Source of the DNA: CAYJBH01 sp964369965 | Lineage (GTDB): Bacteria > Bacillota > Clostridia > Oscillospirales > Ruminococcaceae | Length of the DNA: 64,000 nt | Reading direction: 5' to 3' | NCBI GenBank assembly: GCA_964369965.1 | Contig: CAYJGF010000007.1 | Location: 38,087-102,086, forward strand | Shown here: positions 25,083 through 32,721 of the stretch, in pieces | Layout of the letters: every line of letters begins with the position of its first letter | Position numbering within the stretch: position 1 is the first letter of the stretch | The notes under the pieces: model-generated | Told to the model about the DNA's origin: nothing | What the model saw: only the letters and a program-made list of their open reading frames with translations | Database searches by the model: none | Program-made: the position numbers and the translations under genes

Positions 25083-26816
25083 TTATACCTTTATTTTTAT
25101 TGTTACGGTAGTGCCCTTTCCCTCGACACTTTCAAACGACAACGTTAACCCATCTTTGTAATAAAATATAAGACGTTGTTTTGTATTCACGAGCCCTAAT
25201 CCAAAGTCGTCTTGATCATCATTGTCTTTAATGTCGGTAAAATTAAGCAAACGGTTTATCTTTGCGAGCTTGTCGGGGGATATACCAATACCGTTGTCGG
25301 AAATTTGTAAACAGAGCCATCCCCCCTCCATACTACTCTTTAATATCAACAGTTGATGGGATTTTTCTTTATTAAACCCATGAAGTATCGAGTTTTCTAC
25401 AAACGGTTGGAAGACAAGGCGATATATCATAACATCAAGAGTATCGGGCGAAAAGTCGAGTTTATAGTCGAACTGATAATCATAACGGTATAGCTGCAAC
25501 GAAAGATATTTCTCCAACCACTGTTTTTCCTGAGATAATAAAACCGGTTTGTCACTGTCTGAAATTAAGTATCGCAACATGTGAGAAAATGCCGACAAAA
25601 GATTGCTTGTTTCGATATCATCGTTTCGCAAAGCAACGCAGTTTATTGTGTTAATAGTATTATACAAAAAGTGTGGATTTATCTGTAGTTCCAATGCCTT
25701 TAACTGCATCGCTTGTATCTGTTTAAGCGAGTTTATCTGATCATCATAGAGATTTTTCGTCTCTTTGTTTTTCTGTTCGATATGATATATCATGGCATTA
25801 TAACCGTCATATACCACCTGCATATCCTTAAAAAGCGAAGGTTTTGCAATGGGGTTAAAATCTTGCCCTCCGGCTTTTTCCATCGCGTTGGTCACCGTGT
25901 CGAGTGTTCGCAGTATCTTGTTAATAAAATATCTCACAAAAAGTATATACGCAAAGACAAATATTAACGAGATACACAGCACAAAGATAAGCTGTCTAAC
26001 CGTGTCGGTCCTCATTGCAACGCTGTCGGTCTCATTTATTATCTCCCAACCGGGGACGACGCTGAGCAGCTCACCGTTGTATAAAAACCCCTCATCCTCT
26101 TTATCGGATTTAACGACATTGAAGTCGCCTCCTATCAAATCGGTGTCGTCGTGATAAAGTATTGTGCCGTCATTTGATATAAGATAACTCTCGTTGTATT
26201 CAAGACCCTCGTTGCTGTCCACATCAAAGAAAGCATCAACGGGGAAGCTCACCGCCACACTCCCGTAACTTTTTTTCTCCACAAAGTCGTAGCAGGGTGT
26301 GGCAACGACGATATAATATCTTGTGCGATATTCAAACACACCGGACATTGTCTCATTGTTTTTTATACTTTGGGTGCAAAATTGTGTTATATTTTGAGTT
26401 CGTATATCATTTTCGGTATATGGTTTACCATGCCCATGAAAGTACAACTCCCCCTCTGTGGACATGGCTGCAAGCGAGCCTATTTCACCGGTGATACCCC
26501 TGTATGCGTCGTTGAGTGTGTCCGAAGTTATATAGCCCAGCCGTTCGTCGGGCAGAGATGTTTTGAGCTCATCATCTATTGCCATTTTAAACAGCTCATA
26601 GGTATAGTCCGACAGTTTATACTGGGTTGTCGTAGCCATCTGCTCTATCAGATGATCGGAATATGTCTCGACCTGACGTGTGAGATTGTTTTGTGTGAAA
26701 ACCCCAATCCATATAAATAAAAGCAACAAAGGCAGAGCGGTGATTAATAAAAAACCGCTCTGCATTATAGTTTTGGTTGTTACCCTTTGCAATATTTTTT
26801 TTATAAGGTTTTTCAT
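25083..26816 (-). CDS. Sensor histidine kinase (YesM-like)
   Basis: The 577-residue membrane kinase has a first transmembrane segment (about 19-43), a large extracellular Cache-like sensor region (about 44-280), and a second membrane segment (about 282-300, FVLCISLIFVFAYILFV). A HAMP-like linker and the His_kinase domain follow, with phospho-acceptor His in QINPHFLYNTINTIN, and then an ATPase with PFVENSILHGFN and ISDNGIGIS. This architecture fits an extracellular sensor for a sugar or for a binding-protein complex. The next gene is its response regulator. Confidence 0.93.
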   Translation of the reverse strand: MKNLIKKILQRVTTKTIMQSGFLLITALPLLLLFIWIGVFTQNNLTRQVETYSDHLIEQMATTTQYKLSDYTYELFKMAIDDELKTSLPDERLGYITSDTLNDAYRGITGEIGSLAAMSTEGELYFHGHGKPYTENDIRTQNITQFCTQSIKNNETMSGVFEYRTRYYIVVATPCYDFVEKKSYGSVAVSFPVDAFFDVDSNEGLEYNESYLISNDGTILYHDDTDLIGGDFNVVKSDKEDEGFLYNGELLSVVPGWEIINETDSVAMRTDTVRQLIFVLCISLIFVFAYILFVRYFINKILRTLDTVTNAMEKAGGQDFNPIAKPSLFKDMQVVYDGYNAMIYHIEQKNKETKNLYDDQINSLKQIQAMQLKALELQINPHFLYNTINTINCVALRNDDIETSNLLSAFSHMLRYLISDSDKPVLLSQEKQWLEKYLSLQLYRYDYQFDYKLDFSPDTLDVMIYRLVFQPFVENSILHGFNKEKSHQLLILKSSMEGGWLCLQISDNGIGISPDKLAKINRLLNFTDIKDNDDQDDFGLGLVNTKQRLIFYYKDGLTLSFESVEGKGTTVTIKIKV

Positions 26817-26834
26817 GCCTTTTTCCGGAATTGT

Positions 26835-26863
26835 GAGTAAATGTACTTTATTACATTTTACTC
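26835..26863 (-). other. Intergenic hairpin between permease and kinase
   Basis: GAGTAAATGTA and TACATTTTACTC can pair with one bulged T. It overlaps the permease stop and precedes the kinase gene. It may lower kinase expression or mark a processing site. Confidence 0.4.
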
Positions 26864-27679
26864 TTTTACACCACCGCTTGTCAAACCGGAGACAATATAT
26901 TTTTGCATAAACAGGAAAATTAGCAGGGACGGGATAACTATGCTCACACCGAATGCAAGTATACTGTTCCAGCGCAGACCGTACTTGCCTTGAAAATCAT
27001 TTATGATAACGGTCAACGGCCATAGTGTTGTGTCGCGTATAAAGGACATGGAATAGGCAAGGTCATTCCATGCAAACATAAAGCTGAAGATGGCGGCGGT
27101 AAGAATGCCGGTCCTTGACATGGGTAGCATTATACGTAAAAATGCCGAGCCTACGTTGCAACCGTCTATGCGAGCCGCCTCCTCAATGGAGCGTGGGAGC
27201 GAGGCAAAGAAAGGTCGCATAAAAATGATGACAAACGGTATTGAGATGGTCGCCGTTGAAAATATCGGGGCAAAAAAGGTATCGTTTATACCCATCTCGG
27301 TGTAGAGCAAAAACAACGGTGTCAACAAGAGTGATGCCGGCAATAGTTGTGTTACGATAAAGAACAACACAATGTGTCGCTGGAATTTGGTTTTAAATCG
27401 CACAAGTCCGTATGCCGCCGGTATGCTCAAACAGACCGATATCGCAAGGGAGCTAAGTGATATGATAAGGCTGTTGCGCAGATGTAAGAAAAATTCACTG
27501 TCACCGAGCGAAATAAACCCCTCAAGGGTCAAGTCTGCCGGAAAAAAAGTCGGTGGGGAGCGGAATATTTCGGCGTCCGATTTCAGTGATGAGGTCAACA
27601 ACCAGTAGACCGGCGCCAAAAACAGAGCGGTAAGTGCTATGGCGCCGACGTTAAGCAATATTTCGTTCCTTTTTTTCAT
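26858..27679 (-). CDS. Carbohydrate ABC transporter permease (MalG type)
   Basis: The 273-residue protein has six hydrophobic segments and starts MKKRNEILLNVGAIALTALF. The EAA loop reads SIEEAARIDGCNVGSAFLRI then MLPMSRTG, the contact site for the ATPase. It forms the inner-membrane channel with the preceding permease. No ATPase gene is nearby, so a shared MsmX-like ATPase elsewhere is likely, as is common in Firmicutes. Its start overlaps the upstream permease stop by one base. Confidence 0.92.
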   Translation of the reverse strand: MKKRNEILLNVGAIALTALFLAPVYWLLTSSLKSDAEIFRSPPTFFPADLTLEGFISLGDSEFFLHLRNSLIISLSSLAISVCLSIPAAYGLVRFKTKFQRHIVLFFIVTQLLPASLLLTPLFLLYTEMGINDTFFAPIFSTATISIPFVIIFMRPFFASLPRSIEEAARIDGCNVGSAFLRIMLPMSRTGILTAAIFSFMFAWNDLAYSMSFIRDTTLWPLTVIINDFQGKYGLRWNSILAFGVSIVIPSLLIFLFMQKYIVSGLTSGGVKE

Positions 27680-28566
27680 CAGCTTATCACCTCATCCTCG
27701 TTAATATTTCTCACATAGATAAGTCCCACAAAGAACAAAATTATAAACATGATGCAGGACACAACCGCACCCTCACTAAAATTGAACTCCCTGAATGAGA
27801 GTTTATATGCATAGGTTGAAAACATCTCGGTCGCGTTTGCAGGACCGCCGGAGGTCATGACCACCACAAGGTCGAACACTTTAAAGGTATAGACGACGCC
27901 GAGCGAGAGTATCGCGAGCATGGTCGGCTTTAAAAGCGGCAGAGTGATAAACCAAAATTTTTGAAAACGGTTTGCACCATCTATGTCGCAACTCTCATAG
28001 ATAGTATCGTTGATGCTTTTTAGACCATTGGTGAAAAGCACCATGTCGAAGGGGATGCCTATCCATGTATTGGCGATTATAAGCGCCCACATCGCGTTGG
28101 TGGGGTCGGTCAACCACGGGACGGCGTCGATAGAGAAAAGACCGAGAACATAGTTGATAATGCCGATATCGGTCTGAAACATAAATTTAAAAAGTATCGC
28201 GGTGACGGTCATGGGGAACATCCATGCCATCAACATAATACCACGCAAAAAACCGGAGGTTTTAAACTGTTTGTTAAACAGCATTCCAAAACCAAGACCC
28301 AGTACAAGTTGAAATATAACACACGCCACCGTAAATACAGCGGTATTGATAAGTATATCACCCACCAGCCCTTTTTCAAGAACCTCAATAACGGTGGCAA
28401 AACCGACAAATTCACTGCCGGTGGCAAAGGTTTTCGCTGTGAGATTTTGTGTTGCAAGATAAAAATTGTAAAATATAGGGTATACCGAAAAGATAGCCAT
28501 GTATAAAATTGCCGGTCCGACAAAAATCAAAAGATATTTTAAGTTTTTATTTTTTGTAGATGGCAT
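27679..28566 (-). CDS. Carbohydrate ABC transporter permease (MalF type)
   Basis: The 295-residue protein has about six membrane segments, beginning MPSTKNKNLKYLLIFVGPAI. The EAA-like loop is ESCDIDGANRFQKFWFITLP then LLKPT. MalF/UgpA-type permeases of this length import mono- or oligosaccharides. It follows the binding-protein gene after a long hairpin at 28597-28638, so lower expression than the binding protein is expected. RBS: GGAGGCACACA before the ATG. Confidence 0.92.
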   Translation of the reverse strand: MPSTKNKNLKYLLIFVGPAILYMAIFSVYPIFYNFYLATQNLTAKTFATGSEFVGFATVIEVLEKGLVGDILINTAVFTVACVIFQLVLGLGFGMLFNKQFKTSGFLRGIMLMAWMFPMTVTAILFKFMFQTDIGIINYVLGLFSIDAVPWLTDPTNAMWALIIANTWIGIPFDMVLFTNGLKSINDTIYESCDIDGANRFQKFWFITLPLLKPTMLAILSLGVVYTFKVFDLVVVMTSGGPANATEMFSTYAYKLSFREFNFSEGAVVSCIMFIILFFVGLIYVRNINEDEVIS

Positions 28567-28596
28567 TGTGTGCCTCCATTGTTTTATTTAAGGTTT

Positions 28597-28638
28597 AAAC
28601 ACCTGTACAAGCAAACATGTTATCTTGTACAGGTGTTT
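28597..28638 (-). terminator. 15-bp intergenic hairpin after the binding-protein gene
   Basis: AAACACCTGTACAAG pairs perfectly with CTTGTACAGGTGTTT around a 12-nt loop, between the binding-protein stop and the first permease. Such structures act as partial terminators or mRNA stabilisers and set a high binding-protein to permease ratio. Confidence 0.7.
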
Positions 28639-28650
28639 AGGATGAAAAAT

Positions 28651-29934
28651 TTATGCTATTAACTCCTGAATTTTAGCGTCCGCCTCGGCTGCCGCTTCCT
28701 CGGGGGTAGCCTGGTCGGTCAGAGAACTCTGGATTGCGGTGTAGATTGCGGTGGAAATCTCCGGCCATGCAACGTGTGGGCCCATGGATGCCGCATAGGG
28801 GAGCTGGCTGACAAATACGCTTAATATCGGATCATCATTCCACTCGGGATATAGCGCGGTGGAGTCAATTCTGGTCGGGAGTTTGCCGGTCTCGGCACAG
28901 TAGTCGGCAAGATTTTGTGTCTCATAAAAAGCCTCCATAACAGGCCATACGGTGTCAAGGTCGGCACCGGTGATGACTGAAAATCCTTCGCCGCCGAGTG
29001 CGGTTGCAGGCTCACCATCGACGGGTATAGGAGTTACCGCCCAGTTTTTGTCCGGTGCGTCGTTGTTGACGGTGCCAATGTTCCACGGACCGTTGACCAT
29101 CATTGCGGCATCACCTTGGACGAATTGAACCGCAACGTCGCTCTGGTTCCAGTTGACAACCTCGGAGCTCATGTAACCGTTTGCGACCATGTCATCAAGG
29201 TAGGTAAGCGCCTTGATGCTACCCTCTGACATCATGTCATAGATATTGCCGCCTGCTGAGTATTGGAAGGGCATATACTGGAATGTACCCTCGTCGGTGC
29301 TGATAAGGCTCATGGCAAGACCATAGGTCTCATCAGTAGTGAGTGCCTCGACCGCTGTGTTTAGCTCGTCCCATGTGGTAGGAACCGCTACACCTGCTGC
29401 CTCCAACATATCGACGTCGTAATAAAGGGCGAGACAGTTGCTGTTTTGGGGCAGACCATAAATCCTGCCATCGACGGTGGTGGTGTTCATGGAGCTCTCA
29501 TAAAATTGGTCGAGTTGACCCCATTCTTCAACCTTATCGGTGATGTCCATCAAAAGACCCATCTCGATAAATGTAGCGTTGTCGGGGTTGTTGACCATGC
29601 CGATATCCGGAAGTTCACCGGACACAAGCCCGAGGGTATACTGTGTATTCAGATCGGCAAACGGGTAATGAACCACGTTGCTGGTTAGCCCGAGATCTGC
29701 GGTTATACCGGCGATCACCTCGTCAAAAAACACGTCTTCCGGTGCGGAGAAATAGGTCCAGATCTCCACCTCGCCACCTGCTGCCGGTGTCTCCTCGGCG
29801 GTATCCTCGCCGGCTGTGCTCTCATCTGTTGCCGGTGTTTCGTCTGTTGCCGGTGTCGCTTCCTCTGCCGGCGCACAAGAGGCAAGCAGACCTATGGAAA
29901 GTAACGATGCTAAAAGTAATGCTTTAAGTTTCAT
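28651..29934 (-). CDS. Extracellular sugar-binding lipoprotein (family 1)
   Basis: The 427-residue protein has lipobox LASC (Cys20), a Thr/Pro/Glu-rich linker, and a family-1 binding fold: EVEIWTYFSAPEDVFFDEVI, YGLPQNSNCLALYYDVDMLE, AAMMVNGPWNIGTVNNDAPD, GGEGFSVITG and ATPEEAAAEADAKIQELI at the end. It would capture a carbohydrate for the two permeases downstream. It is the first gene of the importer/YesMN operon. Promoter and a 20-bp palindrome lie at 29991-30043. Ligand cannot be told from sequence. Confidence 0.92.
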   Translation of the reverse strand: MKLKALLLASLLSIGLLASCAPAEEATPATDETPATDESTAGEDTAEETPAAGGEVEIWTYFSAPEDVFFDEVIAGITADLGLTSNVVHYPFADLNTQYTLGLVSGELPDIGMVNNPDNATFIEMGLLMDITDKVEEWGQLDQFYESSMNTTTVDGRIYGLPQNSNCLALYYDVDMLEAAGVAVPTTWDELNTAVEALTTDETYGLAMSLISTDEGTFQYMPFQYSAGGNIYDMMSEGSIKALTYLDDMVANGYMSSEVVNWNQSDVAVQFVQGDAAMMVNGPWNIGTVNNDAPDKNWAVTPIPVDGEPATALGGEGFSVITGADLDTVWPVMEAFYETQNLADYCAETGKLPTRIDSTALYPEWNDDPILSVFVSQLPYAASMGPHVAWPEISTAIYTAIQSSLTDQATPEEAAAEADAKIQELIA

Positions 29935-29990
29935 ACTATTTCCTTCCTTTATTTTTTGTTGTGAACGAAATTAATCGTTCAATCCTCCTT

Positions 29991-30010
29991 ATATCGACAA
30001 TTGTCGATAT
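29991..30010. promoter_or_regulatory. 20-bp perfect palindrome at the transcript start of the importer operon
   Basis: ATATCGACAA is followed directly by its reverse complement TTGTCGATAT. It sits immediately downstream of the -10 box at 30015-30020 and covers the expected transcript start, a position typical of a repressor operator. Confidence 0.6.
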
Positions 30011-30014
30011 CATT

Positions 30015-30043
30015 ATTATATACCCAAAATTATTTAAACGTAA
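30015..30043 (-). promoter_or_regulatory. Promoter of the sugar importer operon
   Basis: TATAAT (20-15) with a weak -35 TTACGT (43-38), 17-bp spacing. The weak -35 is consistent with need for an activator such as the YesN-like regulator. Confidence 0.55.
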
Positions 30044-30055
30044 GGGGTAATTATA

Positions 30056-30109
30056 TGATATTTGATGAATTAGATGACATGTTTGAAGCATTAAATCGGT
30101 TTGAATAGA
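30056..30109 (+). CDS. Possible 17-codon small ORF
   Basis: ATG at 30056 opens MIFDELDDMFEALNRFE, preceded by TAAGGGG at a good SD distance. No promoter or homology is recognisable. It lies upstream of and divergent from the importer operon. It may be chance. Confidence 0.2.
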
Positions 30110-30240
30110 AGCTCCTCCCGACCGGTATGCACGGGCAAACGTTAAAACGGGAGGGGCTCTGCTCCTCCCGTTTGTTCCGATATCCGCAATGTAAGGTTCG
30201 CCGTCCCCGACGAGCTGAAAAAGCGTCGCCTACAATTGAC
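30110..30240. repeat. Dispersed GC-rich repeat, copy B
   Basis: Contains CTCCTCCCGACCGG, then ACGGGAGGGGCTCTGCTCCT (which can fold on itself), then GTCCCCGACGAGC and GCGTCGCCTACAATTG. It directly follows the 3' end of the LRR gene, just as copy A follows the large secreted-protein gene. No gene is supported between 30110 and 30254. Confidence 0.55.
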
Positions 30241-30254
30241 ATCATGATTTTGTG

Positions 30255-32462
30255 TTATTGGCTGTATACACCGGTTAGCGGTGCGATTGCAGGGTTGGTT
30301 GGTGTTGGTGCAGGTGGTGCGACTATTGTAAACTGTGTTTCTGCTGCGCCGCTGCCGCTGTGTATGGTAATGGTGTGGGTGCCAAGTGGCATTGTGGCGG
30401 TGTAGCTGCCGTTTATTGTGGCAATTATACTGCCGTTTTTAACGTTTGCGTTTGCGTTGGAGGTGCTTGTCTGTGTAAGCCCTAAATTTATAGGCTGTGC
30501 TTGCCCTTGATATGTTATATCAACCGCTTCAAAAGTATCGAAATTGTCGTTAGAGGTGACGCTGAATCCTTGCCCCTGCGTTACTATTTGGCCGCTGCCG
30601 TCTGTTATGGTAGGTGCTGTTGTTACGCTGATATTTAATGCGCCTGTGTATGCGTTGTATTCATTTGCGCCGCTACTGTCTACATTATCTGCGGTGATGC
30701 TTACGGTGAAAGTTGCGGTCTCGACCGTGTTTGGTGCGGTGTAGGTTGTGCCGTTTAATCTGCCACCACCGCTTGACAATGCAAAACTAACAACCCCTTG
30801 TTGTCCTGTTATAAGGGCACTTAAATCTATATCATTGCCAACTATCACACTGCCCGTTGTGGAGATTGTAGGCGTTTGGTTTGCCGCCGTTATGCTGAAG
30901 TTGACCGTCTTTTCGCCTGCAAGCGTTACTGGCGTTGCCGCCGAGGTTGCTTTTACCGTGTAGTCGCCTACATAGGTTGGGGCGGTGCTTGTGTAGGTGT
31001 TGTCGTTCGCACTTTGCTCTTTATATTCAAGCACTACCGTTCCGCCGTTTGTTTCGGTATCACTACCTCTGTATACAACCTGTGGGCTTACCGCCGTGCC
31101 GTATGTTACATTGTCTTGTGTTACACTCTGCAAATTATTTACCGCTATGGCAGTTGCCGTTATTGCTATATTGTCTGTTATGCCATCCTTGTGTATAACA
31201 ATTTTTCCGCTTGTGCTATCATAAGAATATTCACCGTTTGCAAGTGTTCCGTCGGTGTCAAGTGTAAGCGCTGTGTTACCCACCGAAATGGTGATGGTTT
31301 GCGGCAACACATAATCTGTGTCCGCTGTGAGGGTGGCGGTGTAGTTTGCATTTGTGGGGGCAAATCCTCCGCCGTTTGTAGTCAAACTGGAAAGGGTATA
31401 CGTAATACGTGCTGCGGTGGTTGCGCTATCCCAACCCGTTGTACCGATGGCGCTGTATATTTTAGCACCTGTTGTATTAATTGAAGTTATTCCATTATCC
31501 AACCCCGCAACATAATCCCCCTCAAAGTAGACCTCCTTCAAGTTATCACATTCGTAAAATGCGCTCTCTCCAATGCTCGTCACGCTATCGGGTATGGTTA
31601 TGGATTCGAGTGCGTCACAGTATTGAAATGCCAACTTTCCCATGCTTTCCAATTTCGAACCATCCTCAAAAATCACCGTTTTAAGAACTTTACAGCTGGC
31701 AAATGCGCTCTCTCCAATGCTCGTCACGCCTGCGGGTATGGTTATGGATTCGAGTGCGTCACAGTCAAAGAATGCCGCCAATCCAATGCTTTCTAATTTT
31801 GAATTAGCCTCAAAAGTCACATTTTTAAGTGCCACACAATTACTAAATGCATGATTAACAATACTCGTCACGCCTGCGGGTATGGTTATGGATTTAAGTG
31901 ATTCACAGCCAGAAAATACGCTGTTTCCAATGGTTTTCACTCCTGCGGGTATGGTTATGGATTCGAGTTTGGCACAGTTAAAAAATGCATTGTCTCCAAT
32001 GGTATTCACTCCTGCGGGTATGGTTATGGATTCGAGTGCGTCACAGCTATTGAATGCGTAAGTTCCTACGCTTGTCACGCTCTGCGGTATGCTAACAGCT
32101 GTAAGGGCTTTACACTCATAAAACGCAAAATCACCTATGCTCGTCACGGTGTAGGTGTATGTTGTGCTATCCACTGTTCTTGTCACCGTGGTGGGTATAG
32201 CAATCGCTCCGGCTGTACCCTTGTCTATGGCAGCTGCTGATATATCATTCCTCACCTGTACCGTGCCGGTTTTTGCAGTGACTTCTTCGGCCAGTATCTT
32301 GAATTTCATGTTTATATCGGCGTCGTTGGATATTGTCGGTGTCAAATCAACCGCTACCGTAAACGTTTCATCCACCGCTCCCAAAACGGGCAGGACGGGA
32401 ATGAGTGTCAGCACCATCGCCACCGTCAGTATCATCGCCAAAATCTTTTTCTTAATAATCAT
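30255..32462 (-). CDS. Secreted BspA-like leucine-rich repeat protein with APLTGVY C-terminus
   Basis: About 735 residues with a signal peptide (KKKILAMILTVAMVLTLIPV). Residues about 100-340 hold roughly ten BspA-type (LRR_5) repeats of about 23 residues, e.g. VTSIGESAFYECDNLKEVYF and LESITIPAGVNTIGDNAFFN. Beta-rich modules follow, including one with YGTAVSPQVVYRG (MBG-like) and one with TFTVSITADNVD. The C-terminal domain (about 620-720: VTQGQGFSVTSNDNFDTF, GTHTITIHSG) is shared with the 7690-10716 protein, and both end APLTGVY plus a short tail. There is no membrane anchor. GAGAGG precedes the chosen ATG. The 5' leader carries repeat copy C. Surface adhesion is the usual role of BspA-like proteins; here it is inferred only. 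Confidence 0.85.
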   Translation of the reverse strand: MIIKKKILAMILTVAMVLTLIPVLPVLGAVDETFTVAVDLTPTISNDADINMKFKILAEEVTAKTGTVQVRNDISAAAIDKGTAGAIAIPTTVTRTVDSTTYTYTVTSIGDFAFYECKALTAVSIPQSVTSVGTYAFNSCDALESITIPAGVNTIGDNAFFNCAKLESITIPAGVKTIGNSVFSGCESLKSITIPAGVTSIVNHAFSNCVALKNVTFEANSKLESIGLAAFFDCDALESITIPAGVTSIGESAFASCKVLKTVIFEDGSKLESMGKLAFQYCDALESITIPDSVTSIGESAFYECDNLKEVYFEGDYVAGLDNGITSINTTGAKIYSAIGTTGWDSATTAARITYTLSSLTTNGGGFAPTNANYTATLTADTDYVLPQTITISVGNTALTLDTDGTLANGEYSYDSTSGKIVIHKDGITDNIAITATAIAVNNLQSVTQDNVTYGTAVSPQVVYRGSDTETNGGTVVLEYKEQSANDNTYTSTAPTYVGDYTVKATSAATPVTLAGEKTVNFSITAANQTPTISTTGSVIVGNDIDLSALITGQQGVVSFALSSGGGRLNGTTYTAPNTVETATFTVSITADNVDSSGANEYNAYTGALNISVTTAPTITDGSGQIVTQGQGFSVTSNDNFDTFEAVDITYQGQAQPINLGLTQTSTSNANANVKNGSIIATINGSYTATMPLGTHTITIHSGSGAAETQFTIVAPPAPTPTNPAIAPLTGVYSQ

Positions 32463-32511
32463 CTCGCCTCTCAATTTTATTATTTTCTGTGTTTATGCAA
32501 AATTTACGCCG

Positions 32512-32553
32512 CCGCGGTCGAATATGTAATTTGACCCTACACCACGACCGCGG
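32512..32553 (-). other. Inverted repeat in the leader of the LRR gene
   Basis: CCGCGGTCG (512-520) pairs with CGACCGCGG (545-553) across 24 bases. It is 50-90 nt upstream of the start codon, within the predicted 5' untranslated region. Confidence 0.5.
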
Positions 32554-32567
32554 TGTTTCATCAAATA

Positions 32568-32600
32568 AATCGGGCGACCCCTCCCCTACAGCGTATTTTA
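32568..32600. repeat. Dispersed GC-rich repeat, copy C
   Basis: Read on the minus strand it is GCTGTAGGGGAGGGGTCGCC then CGATTT. It shares TGTAGGGGAGGGG with copy A. It lies in the leader between promoter and LRR gene. Confidence 0.55.
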
Positions 32601-32619
32601 ATACAACTATATAAAATAC

Positions 32620-32649
32620 AGTATATCATACCGACCTGTGAAATGTCAA
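32620..32649 (-). promoter_or_regulatory. Promoter of the LRR gene
   Basis: TTGACA (649-644), 18-bp spacer and TATACT (625-620), about 150 nt upstream of the start codon. Confidence 0.6.
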
Positions 32650-32680
32650 TCGAAAACACCCATTTTCACATATACAAAAG

Positions 32681-32705
32681 CTGTCGCATCAAATCGATGC
32701 GACAG
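32681..32705. terminator. Terminator after the GH31 gene
   Basis: CTGTCGCATC-AAATC-GATGCGACAG forms a perfect 10-bp stem; CTTTTG follows on the minus strand and TCTTTTAAATTT on the plus strand. Confidence 0.7.
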
Positions 32706-32721
32706 TCTTTTAAATTTAAAC

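Noticed and set aside
30876..31484. 202-codon open frame antisense to the LRR gene
   Set aside because: Cys/Arg-rich nonsense composition and no SD; a shadow of low-complexity sense repeats.
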